This document shows positions 34,956 through 42,888 of a stretch of 64,000 bases of DNA, piece after piece (the stretch's first letter is position 1; the number at the start of each line of letters is the position of its first letter). Origin of the DNA: G942493375 sp942493375. Its GTDB lineage: Bacteria; Armatimonadota; UBA5829. The position numbers and the translations under genes were made by a program. The DNA lies in contig OW818698.1 of assembly GCA_942493375.1 (NCBI GenBank), positions 6,510,001-6,574,000 on the forward strand, written 5' to 3'. The notes under the pieces are model-generated. The model was not told where the DNA came from. It ran no database searches and saw only the letters and a list, made by a program, of their open reading frames with translations.

Positions 34956-35027
34956 CTCTTAGAACTGTGTGTTCAGAGAGTCCTCCAATTGCTGGTTTTA
35001 ATAGCCGCTGTGGCGGCTATTTTTGTT
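34956..35027 (+). promoter_or_regulatory. structured leader with intrinsic terminator upstream of ffh
   Basis: A first hairpin (CTCT/GAAC at 34956-34965 with GTTC/AGAG at 34971-34980) is followed by AATAGCCGC (35000-35008) pairing with GCGGCTATT (35013-35021) over TGTG and then a T-run. RNA from the promoter at 34911 would end after about 80 nt unless terminators are bypassed. It is either an attenuator for the ffh-yraN operon or a small RNA gene. It lacks the GGAAGCAG-type core of signal recognition particle RNA. Confidence 0.6.
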
Positions 35028-35080
35028 GGCTGGGATGAGATTTTATTGGGTGCCCGTCTGTGACGGAGCAGGTGTTCTGA

Positions 35081-36427
35081 TTGTTTGAAAGCCTGTCGGA
35101 AAAACTGCAGAATGTGTTTTCTAAACTCCGGAGCCACGGTGGTCTAACCGAGGCCGAAGTTAATGATGCACTGCGCGAAATCCGGCTTGTTCTGTTAGAA
35201 GCTGATGTCAACTTTAAGGTCGTCAAGGACTTTGTTGCCAAGCTGAAAGAACGGGCAATTGGTCAGGATGTTCTAAAAGGTCTCAATCCTGCACAGCAGG
35301 TTATAAAGATTGTGAACGAGGAGCTGGTAGCGCTCCTTGGTGGCGAGGGTACCAAGCTCAGAGTCTCTGACAAGCCGCCGACCATATATATGGTTGCAGG
35401 GCTTCAGGGATCGGGCAAAACTACCAGCGTCGCTAAATTGGCTTTGATGTACCGCAAACACGGAAAACGGCCATTGCTGGTTGCCGGTGACGTATATCGT
35501 CCTGCAGCTATCAAGCAGCTTCAGACCCTGGGTGAACAGGTAAAAGTCGATGTTTTCGATATCGGCGACAAACAGGATGCCGTAGCTGTTGGTAAGTCCG
35601 CGCTGGCATATGCCAACACGCATGGGCACGATCCTGTTATAATTGATGTTGCCGGTCGATTGCACATCGACCAGGAAATGATGGATGAGCTGATCCGACT
35701 GAGAGCAGCGCTTCCGGTGACCGAGATGCTGCTGGTTGTGGATGCCATGACCGGGCAGGACGCCGTGAATGTCGCGCAGCAGTTCAATCAGGCGCTGGAT
35801 ATTGATGGAATCATAATGACCAAGATGGACGGTGACGCCAGGGGTGGTGCGGCGCTGTCTGTTCGTTCGGTCATCGGCAAACCCATCAAGCTGGTTGGAA
35901 CCAGCGAAAAGATGGATGGCCTGGAACCGTTTTATCCCGAGAGGATGGCATCACGTATCCTCGGTATGGGAGACGTCCTCAGCCTTATTGAAAAGGCTCA
36001 GGAGTCGGTGGACCAGGAAGAAGCCATCAAGATGGAGCGAAAGCTCCGTGAAAACCGTTTTGATCTGCAGGACTATCTTGATCAACTCCAGCGAGTGCGA
36101 AAGATGGGGCCTTTAGAGCAAATAATGGGTATGATACCTGGTATGGGTGGAGTCAAGGGACTCAAAGATGCCAAGGTTGATGAGAAAGAGCTCAAAAGAG
36201 TTGAAGCTGTTATACAGTCGATGACACTGGATGAGCGATCAGACCCGGGTATTCTAAATGCTGGCCGCAGGCGGAGGATCGCAGCGGGTAGTGGAACCAG
36301 TGTGCAGGACGTCAATCTGGTAGTCAAACAGTTTGATGAAATGAAAAAGATGATGAAGATGCTTACTGGTGGCATGGGTAAAGGCAAAAAGCGTTCGCGG
36401 ATGCCGAACATGCCATTTTTTGGTTAG
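35081..36427 (+). CDS. ffh: signal recognition particle GTPase Ffh
   Basis: Ffh binds signal sequences and SRP RNA and targets ribosomes to the membrane. The 448-aa protein has the N domain, and G domain motifs GLQGSGKTTSVAKLA, GDVYRPAA, DVAGR (usually DTAGR) and TKMDGDARGGAAL. A Met-rich M domain follows (MGPLEQIMGMIPGMGG onward). The start is a TTG with GGAGCAGG upstream. It heads an operon of translation and secretion genes, preceded by a consensus promoter and a leader hairpin. Confidence 0.97.
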   Translation: MFESLSEKLQNVFSKLRSHGGLTEAEVNDALREIRLVLLEADVNFKVVKDFVAKLKERAIGQDVLKGLNPAQQVIKIVNEELVALLGGEGTKLRVSDKPPTIYMVAGLQGSGKTTSVAKLALMYRKHGKRPLLVAGDVYRPAAIKQLQTLGEQVKVDVFDIGDKQDAVAVGKSALAYANTHGHDPVIIDVAGRLHIDQEMMDELIRLRAALPVTEMLLVVDAMTGQDAVNVAQQFNQALDIDGIIMTKMDGDARGGAALSVRSVIGKPIKLVGTSEKMDGLEPFYPERMASRILGMGDVLSLIEKAQESVDQEEAIKMERKLRENRFDLQDYLDQLQRVRKMGPLEQIMGMIPGMGGVKGLKDAKVDEKELKRVEAVIQSMTLDERSDPGILNAGRRRRIAAGSGTSVQDVNLVVKQFDEMKKMMKMLTGGMGKGKKRSRMPNMPFFG

Positions 36428-36467
36428 TAATGAATGATGAACTCGAAACTCAGATGGAGGATTATTA

Positions 36468-36710
36468 GTGGTCAGAATTAGACTTAGAAGAATGGGTGCG
36501 AAGAAGCGTGCTTTTTATCGAATAGTTGTTGCGGATCAGAGATGTGCCCGTGACGGTAGGTTCATTGAGAACATAGGTTACTATGATCCCAACCTTGACC
36601 CACCAGAAATCAAACTCGACGGTGAAAAGGCTCAGGAGTGGATTCGCAAGGGTGCTATCCCTACCGATACAGTTAGATCACTGCTCAAGAAACAGGGCGT
36701 TATTGAGTGA
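36468..36710 (+). CDS. rpsP: 30S ribosomal protein S16
   Basis: An 80-aa S16 with the conserved N-terminus VRIRLRRMGAKKRAFYRIVV and the segment FIENIGYYDPN. It is an early assembly protein of the 30S body. The start is a GTG (36468) with TGGAGG 8 nt upstream. It lies 40 bp after ffh, the usual order. Confidence 0.98.
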   Translation: MVRIRLRRMGAKKRAFYRIVVADQRCARDGRFIENIGYYDPNLDPPEIKLDGEKAQEWIRKGAIPTDTVRSLLKKQGVIE

Positions 36711-36725
36711 TCTGTCGGTAAATTG

Positions 36726-36858
36726 AACTGGTAAGCAGGTAGAAGCTCGCTTTATAGGCAGGCAGGATGCCTGCATCACAAGCGGTTAGATTAACTGGTA
36801 GGCAGGTAATGGCTTGTTTTAAGAGCAGGCAAGATGCCTGCATCACAATCAGTTAGAC
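36726..36858. repeat. tandem duplication of a 67-bp palindrome-bearing unit between rpsP and khpA
   Basis: Two imperfect direct copies (about 36726-36792 and 36793-36858) both start AACTGGTA(A/G)GCAGGTA. Each contains the hairpin GCAGGCA-NNN-TGCCTGC (36758-36774; 36825-36841) followed by ATCACA. The hairpin matches the inner element at 16139-16155. It fills the 164-bp gap inside an otherwise tight operon. Confidence 0.75.
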
Positions 36859-36874
36859 AAAGGAGCTTAATAGC

Positions 36875-37105
36875 TTGGATAGTCTCGTTGAAATTCTGGT
36901 AAAAGCCCTTGTGGACAAGCCGGAGGCCGTTTCGGTCGAGGAAGTTAGTGATGGGCAGACTGTAACTTATGAAGTTACGGTTGATCCTGATGACCTTGGT
37001 AAAATCATTGGTAAACAGGGTCGTGTTGCTAATGCTCTCAGGACCGTGGCTAAGGCCGCAGCCCTCAAGGACCACAAGAACGTCTACGTGAAGATCCTGC
37101 CTTGA
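36875..37105 (+). CDS. khpA: KH-domain RNA-binding protein KhpA
   Basis: A 76-aa single KH-domain protein with the RNA-binding loop IIGKQGR. KhpA acts with KhpB in RNA binding and affects cell division or elongation in Gram-positive bacteria. The start is a TTG at 36875 with AGGAG 9 nt upstream. Position between rpsP and rimM is the standard context. Confidence 0.95.
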   Translation: MDSLVEILVKALVDKPEAVSVEEVSDGQTVTYEVTVDPDDLGKIIGKQGRVANALRTVAKAAALKDHKNVYVKILP

Positions 37106-37626
37106 TAAATAGTGGAATGTTAACTGATTCCGATATTGTCATTGGTAGAGTTCTCGGCCCGTTTGGGAACAAAGGTGAGGTCAAAGTAAAAGTCCTTACT
37201 GATTTTCCTGAACGGTTTACTGCCGGTAAAGTATTGACTCTAGTGATGCCGGATGATAGCAGACGGAATGTACGTCTGAGATCGTTTCGGGAGCACAAGA
37301 ATGTCAGTGTTGCTCATTTAGATGGGTGTGTGGACAGACAATCGGCAGAAGCATTGCGCGATTCCGATTTTGTAGTTGACAGGTCCGAAGTAGAGGCGCT
37401 GCCGGAAGGCAGTTTCTACATTTACGAAATTGTTGGCTGCAGTGTGTTGACTGACGATGGCAGAGATCTAGGTGTTGTTACCGAAATCGTTCAGTCCGGG
37501 GCGAATGATGTTTACATCACTTCAACCGGGTTGTGTATTCCGGCTTTGAAGCAGGTTGTTTTGAATGTTGATACAACTGCCAAGATCATTACAATACACC
37601 CTATGGCGGGGATGTTGGCGGACTGA
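37102..37626 (+). CDS. rimM: ribosome maturation factor RimM
   Basis: A 174-aa protein with the N-terminal RimM domain (IVIGRVLGPFGNKGEVKV) and a C-terminal PRC-barrel (FYIYEIVGCSVLTDDG, IPALKQVV). RimM assists maturation of the 30S head. The TTG at 37102 overlaps the khpA stop, which suggests coupling. An ATG at 37117 just after AGTGGA is an alternative start that would remove five residues. Confidence 0.94.
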   Translation: MINSGMLTDSDIVIGRVLGPFGNKGEVKVKVLTDFPERFTAGKVLTLVMPDDSRRNVRLRSFREHKNVSVAHLDGCVDRQSAEALRDSDFVVDRSEVEALPEGSFYIYEIVGCSVLTDDGRDLGVVTEIVQSGANDVYITSTGLCIPALKQVVLNVDTTAKIITIHPMAGMLAD

Positions 37627-37632
37627 GTCCCC

Positions 37633-38367
37633 ATGAACTTTGACATAATAACTACTGTTCCAGGCATTATTGAGCCTGTTGTTTCGGAAAGTATAATTGG
37701 CAGGGCACGAACGAACGGTTTAGTGCGTATTAATGCTGTAGACCTGCGCAATTATACACATGACCGACATCGCACCACCGATGATTCCCCTTATGGGGGA
37801 GGACCCGGGATGGTTATAAAATGCGAACCGGTGTTTGAAGCGGTTGAGGATATTGTTTTCCGCTCTTCAGGTCCTAAGCCGAGAGTTCTCATGATGACTC
37901 CTCAAGGTAAGAGGTTTGATCAGAGGATGGCTGAAGAGTTCTCTCGAGAGAACCATCTCGTTTTTATCTGTGGAAGATACGAGGGGTTTGATGAGAGAAT
38001 AAGAGAGCATCTGGTTACCGATGAAGTCTCTATAGGGGACTATGTCATAACTGGAGGAGAACTCGCTGCTCTTATAATTACCGATGCAGTGTGCAGGTTG
38101 TTACCGGGAGTCTTGGGAGATGATGAGTCCAGCCAGGCTGAGTCATTCTCAAGTGGTATGCTGGAATATCCGCAGTATACAAGGCCCGCTGAGTTTCGAG
38201 GATGGAATGTTCCGGATGTGTTGCTTTCCGGCAACCATGCGGAGATTGATAAGTGGCGCAAGCAGATGGCGCTATGCAGGACAATGGAAAGAAGACCTGA
38301 TCTGCTTTCCCCTGAAGACAAGCAATCTGCTGAAAATATATTAAAGAGTAGTTCTGATAATCGTTAG
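37633..38367 (+). CDS. trmD: tRNA (guanine-N1)-methyltransferase TrmD
   Basis: TrmD methylates G37 of tRNAs and prevents +1 frameshifting. The 244-aa SPOUT-fold protein shows the knot region with CGRYEGFDERIREH, SIGDYVITGGELAA and the N-terminal YGGGPGMV. It begins 6 bp after rimM at an ATG, one of the few ATG starts in this operon. Confidence 0.97.
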   Translation: MNFDIITTVPGIIEPVVSESIIGRARTNGLVRINAVDLRNYTHDRHRTTDDSPYGGGPGMVIKCEPVFEAVEDIVFRSSGPKPRVLMMTPQGKRFDQRMAEEFSRENHLVFICGRYEGFDERIREHLVTDEVSIGDYVITGGELAALIITDAVCRLLPGVLGDDESSQAESFSSGMLEYPQYTRPAEFRGWNVPDVLLSGNHAEIDKWRKQMALCRTMERRPDLLSPEDKQSAENILKSSSDNR

Positions 38368-38399
38368 TTAGCGATACAAATTGCGAGGAGAAATATCAG

Positions 38400-38750
38400 T
38401 TGAACGTCATCGACCATATAGAGTTAGAACAGATACGAACCGATACCCCAGTATTCGGACCGGGAGACACCGTTAAGGTTCATACCCGGGTTATTGAAGG
38501 TGGCAAAGAGCGTATCCAGGTTTTCGAAGGAGTTATCATCGGTAAGAAGGATGGCGGTATCCGTGCATCATTCACAGTCCGTAAGATTTCTCACGGAATC
38601 GGAGTGGAGAGAACATTTATGTTGAACTCTCCGAGAATTGCCAGACTGGAAGTTGTAAGGCGTGGCGCTGTAAGAAGAGCTAAACTCTACTACCTGCGCG
38701 ATAAGATCGGTAAAGCTACCAAGATTAAGGAACGTCAGACAGCTAGATGA
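38400..38750 (+). CDS. rplS: 50S ribosomal protein L19
   Basis: A 116-aa L19 with FGPGDTVKVHTRVIEGGKER, IQVFEGVIIGKK and GIGVERTF. It lies at the 30S-50S interface. The start is a TTG at 38400 with GAGGAG 9 nt upstream. Confidence 0.97.
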   Translation: MNVIDHIELEQIRTDTPVFGPGDTVKVHTRVIEGGKERIQVFEGVIIGKKDGGIRASFTVRKISHGIGVERTFMLNSPRIARLEVVRRGAVRRAKLYYLRDKIGKATKIKERQTAR

Positions 38751-38758
38751 GGTAGGGA

Positions 38759-39643
38759 ATTATCGACACCCTTGCAAACTTAACAATTCCACAAGTACTG
38801 ATTATAGTTGCTGTTTTCCTTGCGATTCGCTTTGCGCTTCGCAAGACGGAAAACAAAACTCTCAAATCAATTGGGGAGATGTGCGAGTCCCTGGCGTTAG
38901 CGCTGGGACTCGTCTTCCTCATCATTCGCCCATTTTTTGTGCAGTCTTTCTATATTCCGTCAGCCTCCATGCATCCCACACTTATAGAGTCTGACCACAT
39001 CATGGTCAATAAACTGGTTTACAGGTATAGTGAACCGAAGTTTAAGGATGTAGTAGTATTCAAGGCTCCATTTGAAGCTACTGGTGGTGATCCGGCAAAG
39101 AAAGACTTTATCAAGCGCGTAATTGGTGTTCCTGGGGATATTATTCGAATTACCGCACCAGTCATTTTGATAAACGATATACAATATACTGCGGAAGATA
39201 TGCGTCAATCGATTCGTGATTTCAAAGGTCTGGATAAAAAAGCTCAGGTAAAATTTACCAAGGATGGTGCTATTGTTGTTGGATCAAAAATGTCCTTATC
39301 GGACATCGCTCAGATCAAGAACAGCGGTCCTAAAGCTAAGGTGAAGATTGTCCCTGGGACGGTTTACATTAATGAAAAACCATTGGATGAGCCTTACACG
39401 CTTGAAGATCCCAATGATTCATATCCGGAGCTATATAAAATAAATCCAAATGACTCAGGTAATATAGTTACTATGCACGGCTTGCAGTCAATGAAAATCC
39501 CCAAAGGCAAGTTGCTTGTAATGGGAGATAACCGGAATGATTCCTTCGATGCAAGGTTCTGGGGGTTGTTGGACAGAAGTCGGATGCAGGGTAAAGCAAT
39601 GTTTATATTCTGGCCGATACCGCGTGTAAGATGGGTACACTGA
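38759..39643 (+). CDS. lepB: signal peptidase I, with probable non-canonical ATT start
   Basis: LepB cleaves signal peptides outside the membrane. The Ser/Lys dyad is in PSASMHPTL and DFIKRVIGVPGD (Ser70 and Lys119 counted from 38759), and MGDNRNDSFDARFWG is the C-terminal box. The first ATG is 38879 (254 aa), but GGGGAG touches it with no spacer. The frame upstream stays open for 40 codons to 38759, has no ATG, GTG or TTG, and encodes a good membrane segment (PQVLIIVAVFLAIRFAL) followed by a basic linker. The ATT at 38759 has GAGG 6 nt upstream, giving 294 aa with two N-terminal helices. The gene is certain; the ATT start is inferred. Confidence 0.85.
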   Translation: MIDTLANLTIPQVLIIVAVFLAIRFALRKTENKTLKSIGEMCESLALALGLVFLIIRPFFVQSFYIPSASMHPTLIESDHIMVNKLVYRYSEPKFKDVVVFKAPFEATGGDPAKKDFIKRVIGVPGDIIRITAPVILINDIQYTAEDMRQSIRDFKGLDKKAQVKFTKDGAIVVGSKMSLSDIAQIKNSGPKAKVKIVPGTVYINEKPLDEPYTLEDPNDSYPELYKINPNDSGNIVTMHGLQSMKIPKGKLLVMGDNRNDSFDARFWGLLDRSRMQGKAMFIFWPIPRVRWVH

Positions 39644-40269
39644 TTGGTTGGGAATTTGAGTCCGAGGCGAGGGCCAAAGGATTTTCATCAATTGCCGGTG
39701 TAGATGAAGTCGGCAGAGGACCACTGGCTGGTCCTGTAGTAGCCGGAGCAGTGATCCTCCCAGAGTATTTTGATTGCACCGGTATTAATGATTCCAAAAA
39801 GCTCAACGCAGAGCAGCGCGAAAAAGCATATGAAAGAATAATGGCCGATGCTATCGCCGTAGGGTTTGGTATCATCGGCCCTTCTGTTATTGATGAAATA
39901 AACATACTCCGGGCTACTCATATGGCAATGAAAGCTGCTCTGGATGACCTGGGCGTTGTATGTGATTTCGTATTTGTCGACGGTCTCCCTGTGCAAGGAC
40001 TTTGCGTTAACTGCACGGCACTTGTTAAGGGGGATTCCCGATGTGTTTCCATCGCTGCTGCATCGATTGTTGCTAAAGTTACTCGCGACCGCATGATGCA
40101 GGAATACGATCTTATATATCCCCAGTATGGATTCGGAACCCACATGGGGTATGGTACGAAAGATCACCTTGCTGCTATTCAAAAACACGGTCCGTGTCCC
40201 CACCATCGGATGAGTTTTGCCCCGATCAAACAGGAGAGCGTAAATTGCGTTCTGCCCGGTCTAGAGTAG
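39631..40269 (+). CDS. rnhB: ribonuclease HII
   Basis: RNase HII removes ribonucleotides and RNA primers from DNA. The 212-aa protein carries the DEVGRGPLAGPV active site, the VFVDG Asp and SIVAKVTRDR. The ATG overlaps the end of lepB by 13 bp. Confidence 0.97.
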   Translation: MGTLIGWEFESEARAKGFSSIAGVDEVGRGPLAGPVVAGAVILPEYFDCTGINDSKKLNAEQREKAYERIMADAIAVGFGIIGPSVIDEINILRATHMAMKAALDDLGVVCDFVFVDGLPVQGLCVNCTALVKGDSRCVSIAAASIVAKVTRDRMMQEYDLIYPQYGFGTHMGYGTKDHLAAIQKHGPCPHHRMSFAPIKQESVNCVLPGLE

Positions 40270-40610
40270 GTCAAAAGGGAGAAATCATCGCTGCCGCTGA
40301 GTTGGGAAAACTCGGCTACCTCATCATCGACTCCAACTACCGCACCCAATATGGCGAAATCGACCTGATTGCCAGAGACGGCGAATACATCGTCTTCGTA
40401 GAAGTCAGAAGCCTCACAAATACTGCTTATTGCAGACCTATCGAAACAATTAACCAGCGCAAAATCACCCGCATAATGTACGCAGCCCAACACTATATAA
40501 CCTCGAAAGGCTTAGGAGAATGTGCATTGCGATTTGATATAGTAGAAGTAGAGCACATAAAAGGCTCCGCCCCGATTGTCACTATTACTAAGGATGCGTT
40601 TTCGGGTTGA
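40245..40610 (+). CDS. yraN: YraN / UPF0102 family nuclease-like protein
   Basis: A 121-aa endonuclease-fold protein with the family core GEIDLIARDGEYIVFVEVRS (Asp and the ExK/R-type acid-basic pair) and an upstream GQKGEIIAAAELGKLGY. Its role is unresolved in most bacteria, with links to DNA processing. I place the start at TTG 40245, with AGGAG 8 nt upstream and a 25-bp overlap with rnhB. An earlier in-frame ATG (40194) would add 17 unconserved residues. Confidence 0.9.
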   Translation: MRSARSRVGQKGEIIAAAELGKLGYLIIDSNYRTQYGEIDLIARDGEYIVFVEVRSLTNTAYCRPIETINQRKITRIMYAAQHYITSKGLGECALRFDIVEVEHIKGSAPIVTITKDAFSG

Positions 40611-40634
40611 CTTAAAGAATATGGATATACCATT

Positions 40635-42833
40635 ATGACTTTTCGCTTGTTGCTCTTAGGGTTGTTCTGCGTATTGGCTATTCTTTCATCACAATACAGC
40701 TATGCTCTTGTTAAGGAATTTCAAGGCGTCAGAAAGGCCAGGATAGATTTTAAGGGTGGTATGCCTCGACTGATGATAAATGAAAAACCAGTCGTACCCA
40801 TCACTTTCTTCTTCAATGTTAACCAAGTAGATAATGCCTTGCATAGGTTTCAGGATCCACAGGTGAAGCTTGCGATGGATGCAGGCATTCACATCTACTC
40901 AATGCTGGTTGGGTCTGCGAATTATAGTGGAGCTGTTCCGGATTACTCTGAGTTCGACAAGACGCTGGATTCATTTATTAAGGTTGATCCGCAGGCTATT
41001 TTCATATTACGCACATTTCCAGGTCCTCATCCAGGATGGAAAGAATGGGCTACTATACCCAAAGAAGAAAGAATGCTGTTCACGGATGGGAGTATGACAA
41101 CGATCAGCCTGGCATCGGAATATTTCTGGGGACTGTCCGACAAGGGTATGGCTGATTTAATTCATCACTTCGAGGACGGCAGGTTCGCAAATAGAATACT
41201 GGCCTATAATATCGGAGGCCCTCAGTTCGAGATGTTCCAGGACGAGTTTTTTATAAAGGGTCCGGATATCTGTGAAGCTAACCAGAGACGATTTCGCAAG
41301 TGGTTGAGAATGAAATATCAGACTGATGAAGCTCTTCAAAAGGCGTGGGGAGCAGCCGGAATTACATTGGAATCCGCACGCATTCCTCAGGATCCTGGTC
41401 GATTTCCTGTGCATGGAGCAGGTAGTTCGGCAGTGATAAAGATGTTCTACGATATGCCCGGTGAGCAGAACTGGGTGGACTATTCCGATTATTACAACAA
41501 CCTTGTCGCCGACAGGATCATCGACTGGGCGGAATTAATCAAGCGCGAGACAGGTGGCAGAAAGCTGAATGTATTTTGTTATGGTTACCTGTTCGAACTG
41601 ATGAGCAGCTTTCACGGTCACTATGCGCTGCATCGGGTATTGGAAAATCCGGCTGTTGATATTATTATGAGCCCAATTTCCTATCTTGATCGCTTGCCGG
41701 GTGGATGTGGAGGATTCATGTCGCCCGTGGACACTGTTACGGCGCACGGCAAGCTGTGGCTCAATGAGGATGATACCCGGACTAGTTTGATCGACACAAA
41801 GTATCTACCCTCATGGCTTCCGCCATCTGAGTTTGGGTATCAATCGAAAGACCTGCATGAATCTATTAATATTCTGGAGAGAAACCTTGCGAAACTGTTG
41901 TGCCACCGGGCTGCGACATGGTGGTGCGATCTGGTGGGGGTAGGAGCATTCAATTCTCCAGCACTTTGGGATATGTTGAAAGAGCGCATGCCGCTTTATG
42001 AGGATGTTTATCGACACCCTAAGCCGTATCGTCCTGATGTTGCAATGATTGTTGATGAGCACTCGGAGATGTTTGTAAAGAGTGACATTGACGCTAGAAA
42101 CTGGTTTAAGAACGATCTCAGAAACCAGTGCGAGAGATCAGGTGCTTCGATAGGGTATTATCTGCTGGAGGATTTTATTAGCAGCAAAGTGCCTCGCTGC
42201 AAGGTGTATCTTTTTGCGGACACATTCTACCTGACAGATGACCAGATACATGCCATCAACGCCAGACTGGACAAAGAAAAAGCTACTGCTATCTGGGTGT
42301 ATGCACCAGGTTATATCGGAACGAATGGCCCTGATGTAGCAGGATCGAGCGACGCTACTGGTATCCAGTTGGCTCTGAAAGAAGGTAAACTGGGCAGCGA
42401 AGGAGTTGGCCGGTTGCAAAATCTCAAGTGGACACCTGATCTTTCTACGTCGCCAAGACTGGTTGTAACGGATGAGAAGGCAGTGGTGATGGCTAGATAC
42501 TCAAGTGATGGTCTGAACTCAATGGCTGTAAAGCAGGTCGGCAGACACAAGAGTGTTTTTGTGGGAGATGTAGGACTTCCATACACGGTGTTGTCTGAAT
42601 TATTCGAGATGGCTGGAGCTCATATATGGACCCGGGATGCATCGATAGTTCAGACAGACGGAAATATAGTTGCAGTCCACTCAGGAAATGGAGGCCTTAA
42701 GCCGATCTATCTTCCCAAAGGCATCCGAGCTGAAGCAATTAAGGGAACAATCAACAGTCAGAAAGATAACACCATTTATGTCGATTTTCTACCTGGTGAT
42801 ACTCTTTGGTTCAGACTGAGTACGTTGAGGTGA
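40635..42833 (+). CDS. secreted GH42-like beta-galactosidase-type protein
   Basis: A 732-aa exported protein with a signal peptide (residues 1-24, SSQYSYA). A (beta/alpha)8 barrel opens with PVVPITFFFNV and contains FRKWLRMKYQTDEALQKAWG, typical of GH42-like barrels. A Rossmann-like trimerisation domain follows (KVYLFADTFYLTDDQIHAIN). The GH42 acid/base NE motif is not evident; the equivalent segment reads LAYNIGGPQFEMF. LWLNEDDTR may hold the nucleophile. Activity is therefore uncertain. The ribosome site is weak. It follows yraN by 24 bp. Confidence 0.72.
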   Translation: MTFRLLLLGLFCVLAILSSQYSYALVKEFQGVRKARIDFKGGMPRLMINEKPVVPITFFFNVNQVDNALHRFQDPQVKLAMDAGIHIYSMLVGSANYSGAVPDYSEFDKTLDSFIKVDPQAIFILRTFPGPHPGWKEWATIPKEERMLFTDGSMTTISLASEYFWGLSDKGMADLIHHFEDGRFANRILAYNIGGPQFEMFQDEFFIKGPDICEANQRRFRKWLRMKYQTDEALQKAWGAAGITLESARIPQDPGRFPVHGAGSSAVIKMFYDMPGEQNWVDYSDYYNNLVADRIIDWAELIKRETGGRKLNVFCYGYLFELMSSFHGHYALHRVLENPAVDIIMSPISYLDRLPGGCGGFMSPVDTVTAHGKLWLNEDDTRTSLIDTKYLPSWLPPSEFGYQSKDLHESINILERNLAKLLCHRAATWWCDLVGVGAFNSPALWDMLKERMPLYEDVYRHPKPYRPDVAMIVDEHSEMFVKSDIDARNWFKNDLRNQCERSGASIGYYLLEDFISSKVPRCKVYLFADTFYLTDDQIHAINARLDKEKATAIWVYAPGYIGTNGPDVAGSSDATGIQLALKEGKLGSEGVGRLQNLKWTPDLSTSPRLVVTDEKAVVMARYSSDGLNSMAVKQVGRHKSVFVGDVGLPYTVLSELFEMAGAHIWTRDASIVQTDGNIVAVHSGNGGLKPIYLPKGIRAEAIKGTINSQKDNTIYVDFLPGDTLWFRLSTLR

Positions 42834-42878
42834 CATCTGTGCTCTGGCACGATTGCAAATCGTGCCAGAGCACAGATG
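42834..42878. terminator. perfect 21-bp palindrome between convergent genes
   Basis: The arms 42834-42854 and 42858-42878 are perfect complements around a 3-nt loop (GCA); the core reads CTCTGGCACGATT. It begins one base after the GH42-like stop and lies before a convergent stop. It is an effective bidirectional hairpin and probably a member of a dispersed repeat family. Confidence 0.8.
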
Positions 42879-42888
42879 TGTATATAAA

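Noticed and set aside
34946..35027. Signal recognition particle RNA gene next to ffh
   Set aside because: The transcript lacks the conserved GGAAGCAG/asymmetric loop core of SRP RNA and is too short.
36726..36858. CRISPR-like repeat array
   Set aside because: Only two adjacent direct copies with no unique spacers and no cas genes; it is a tandem duplication of a palindromic element.
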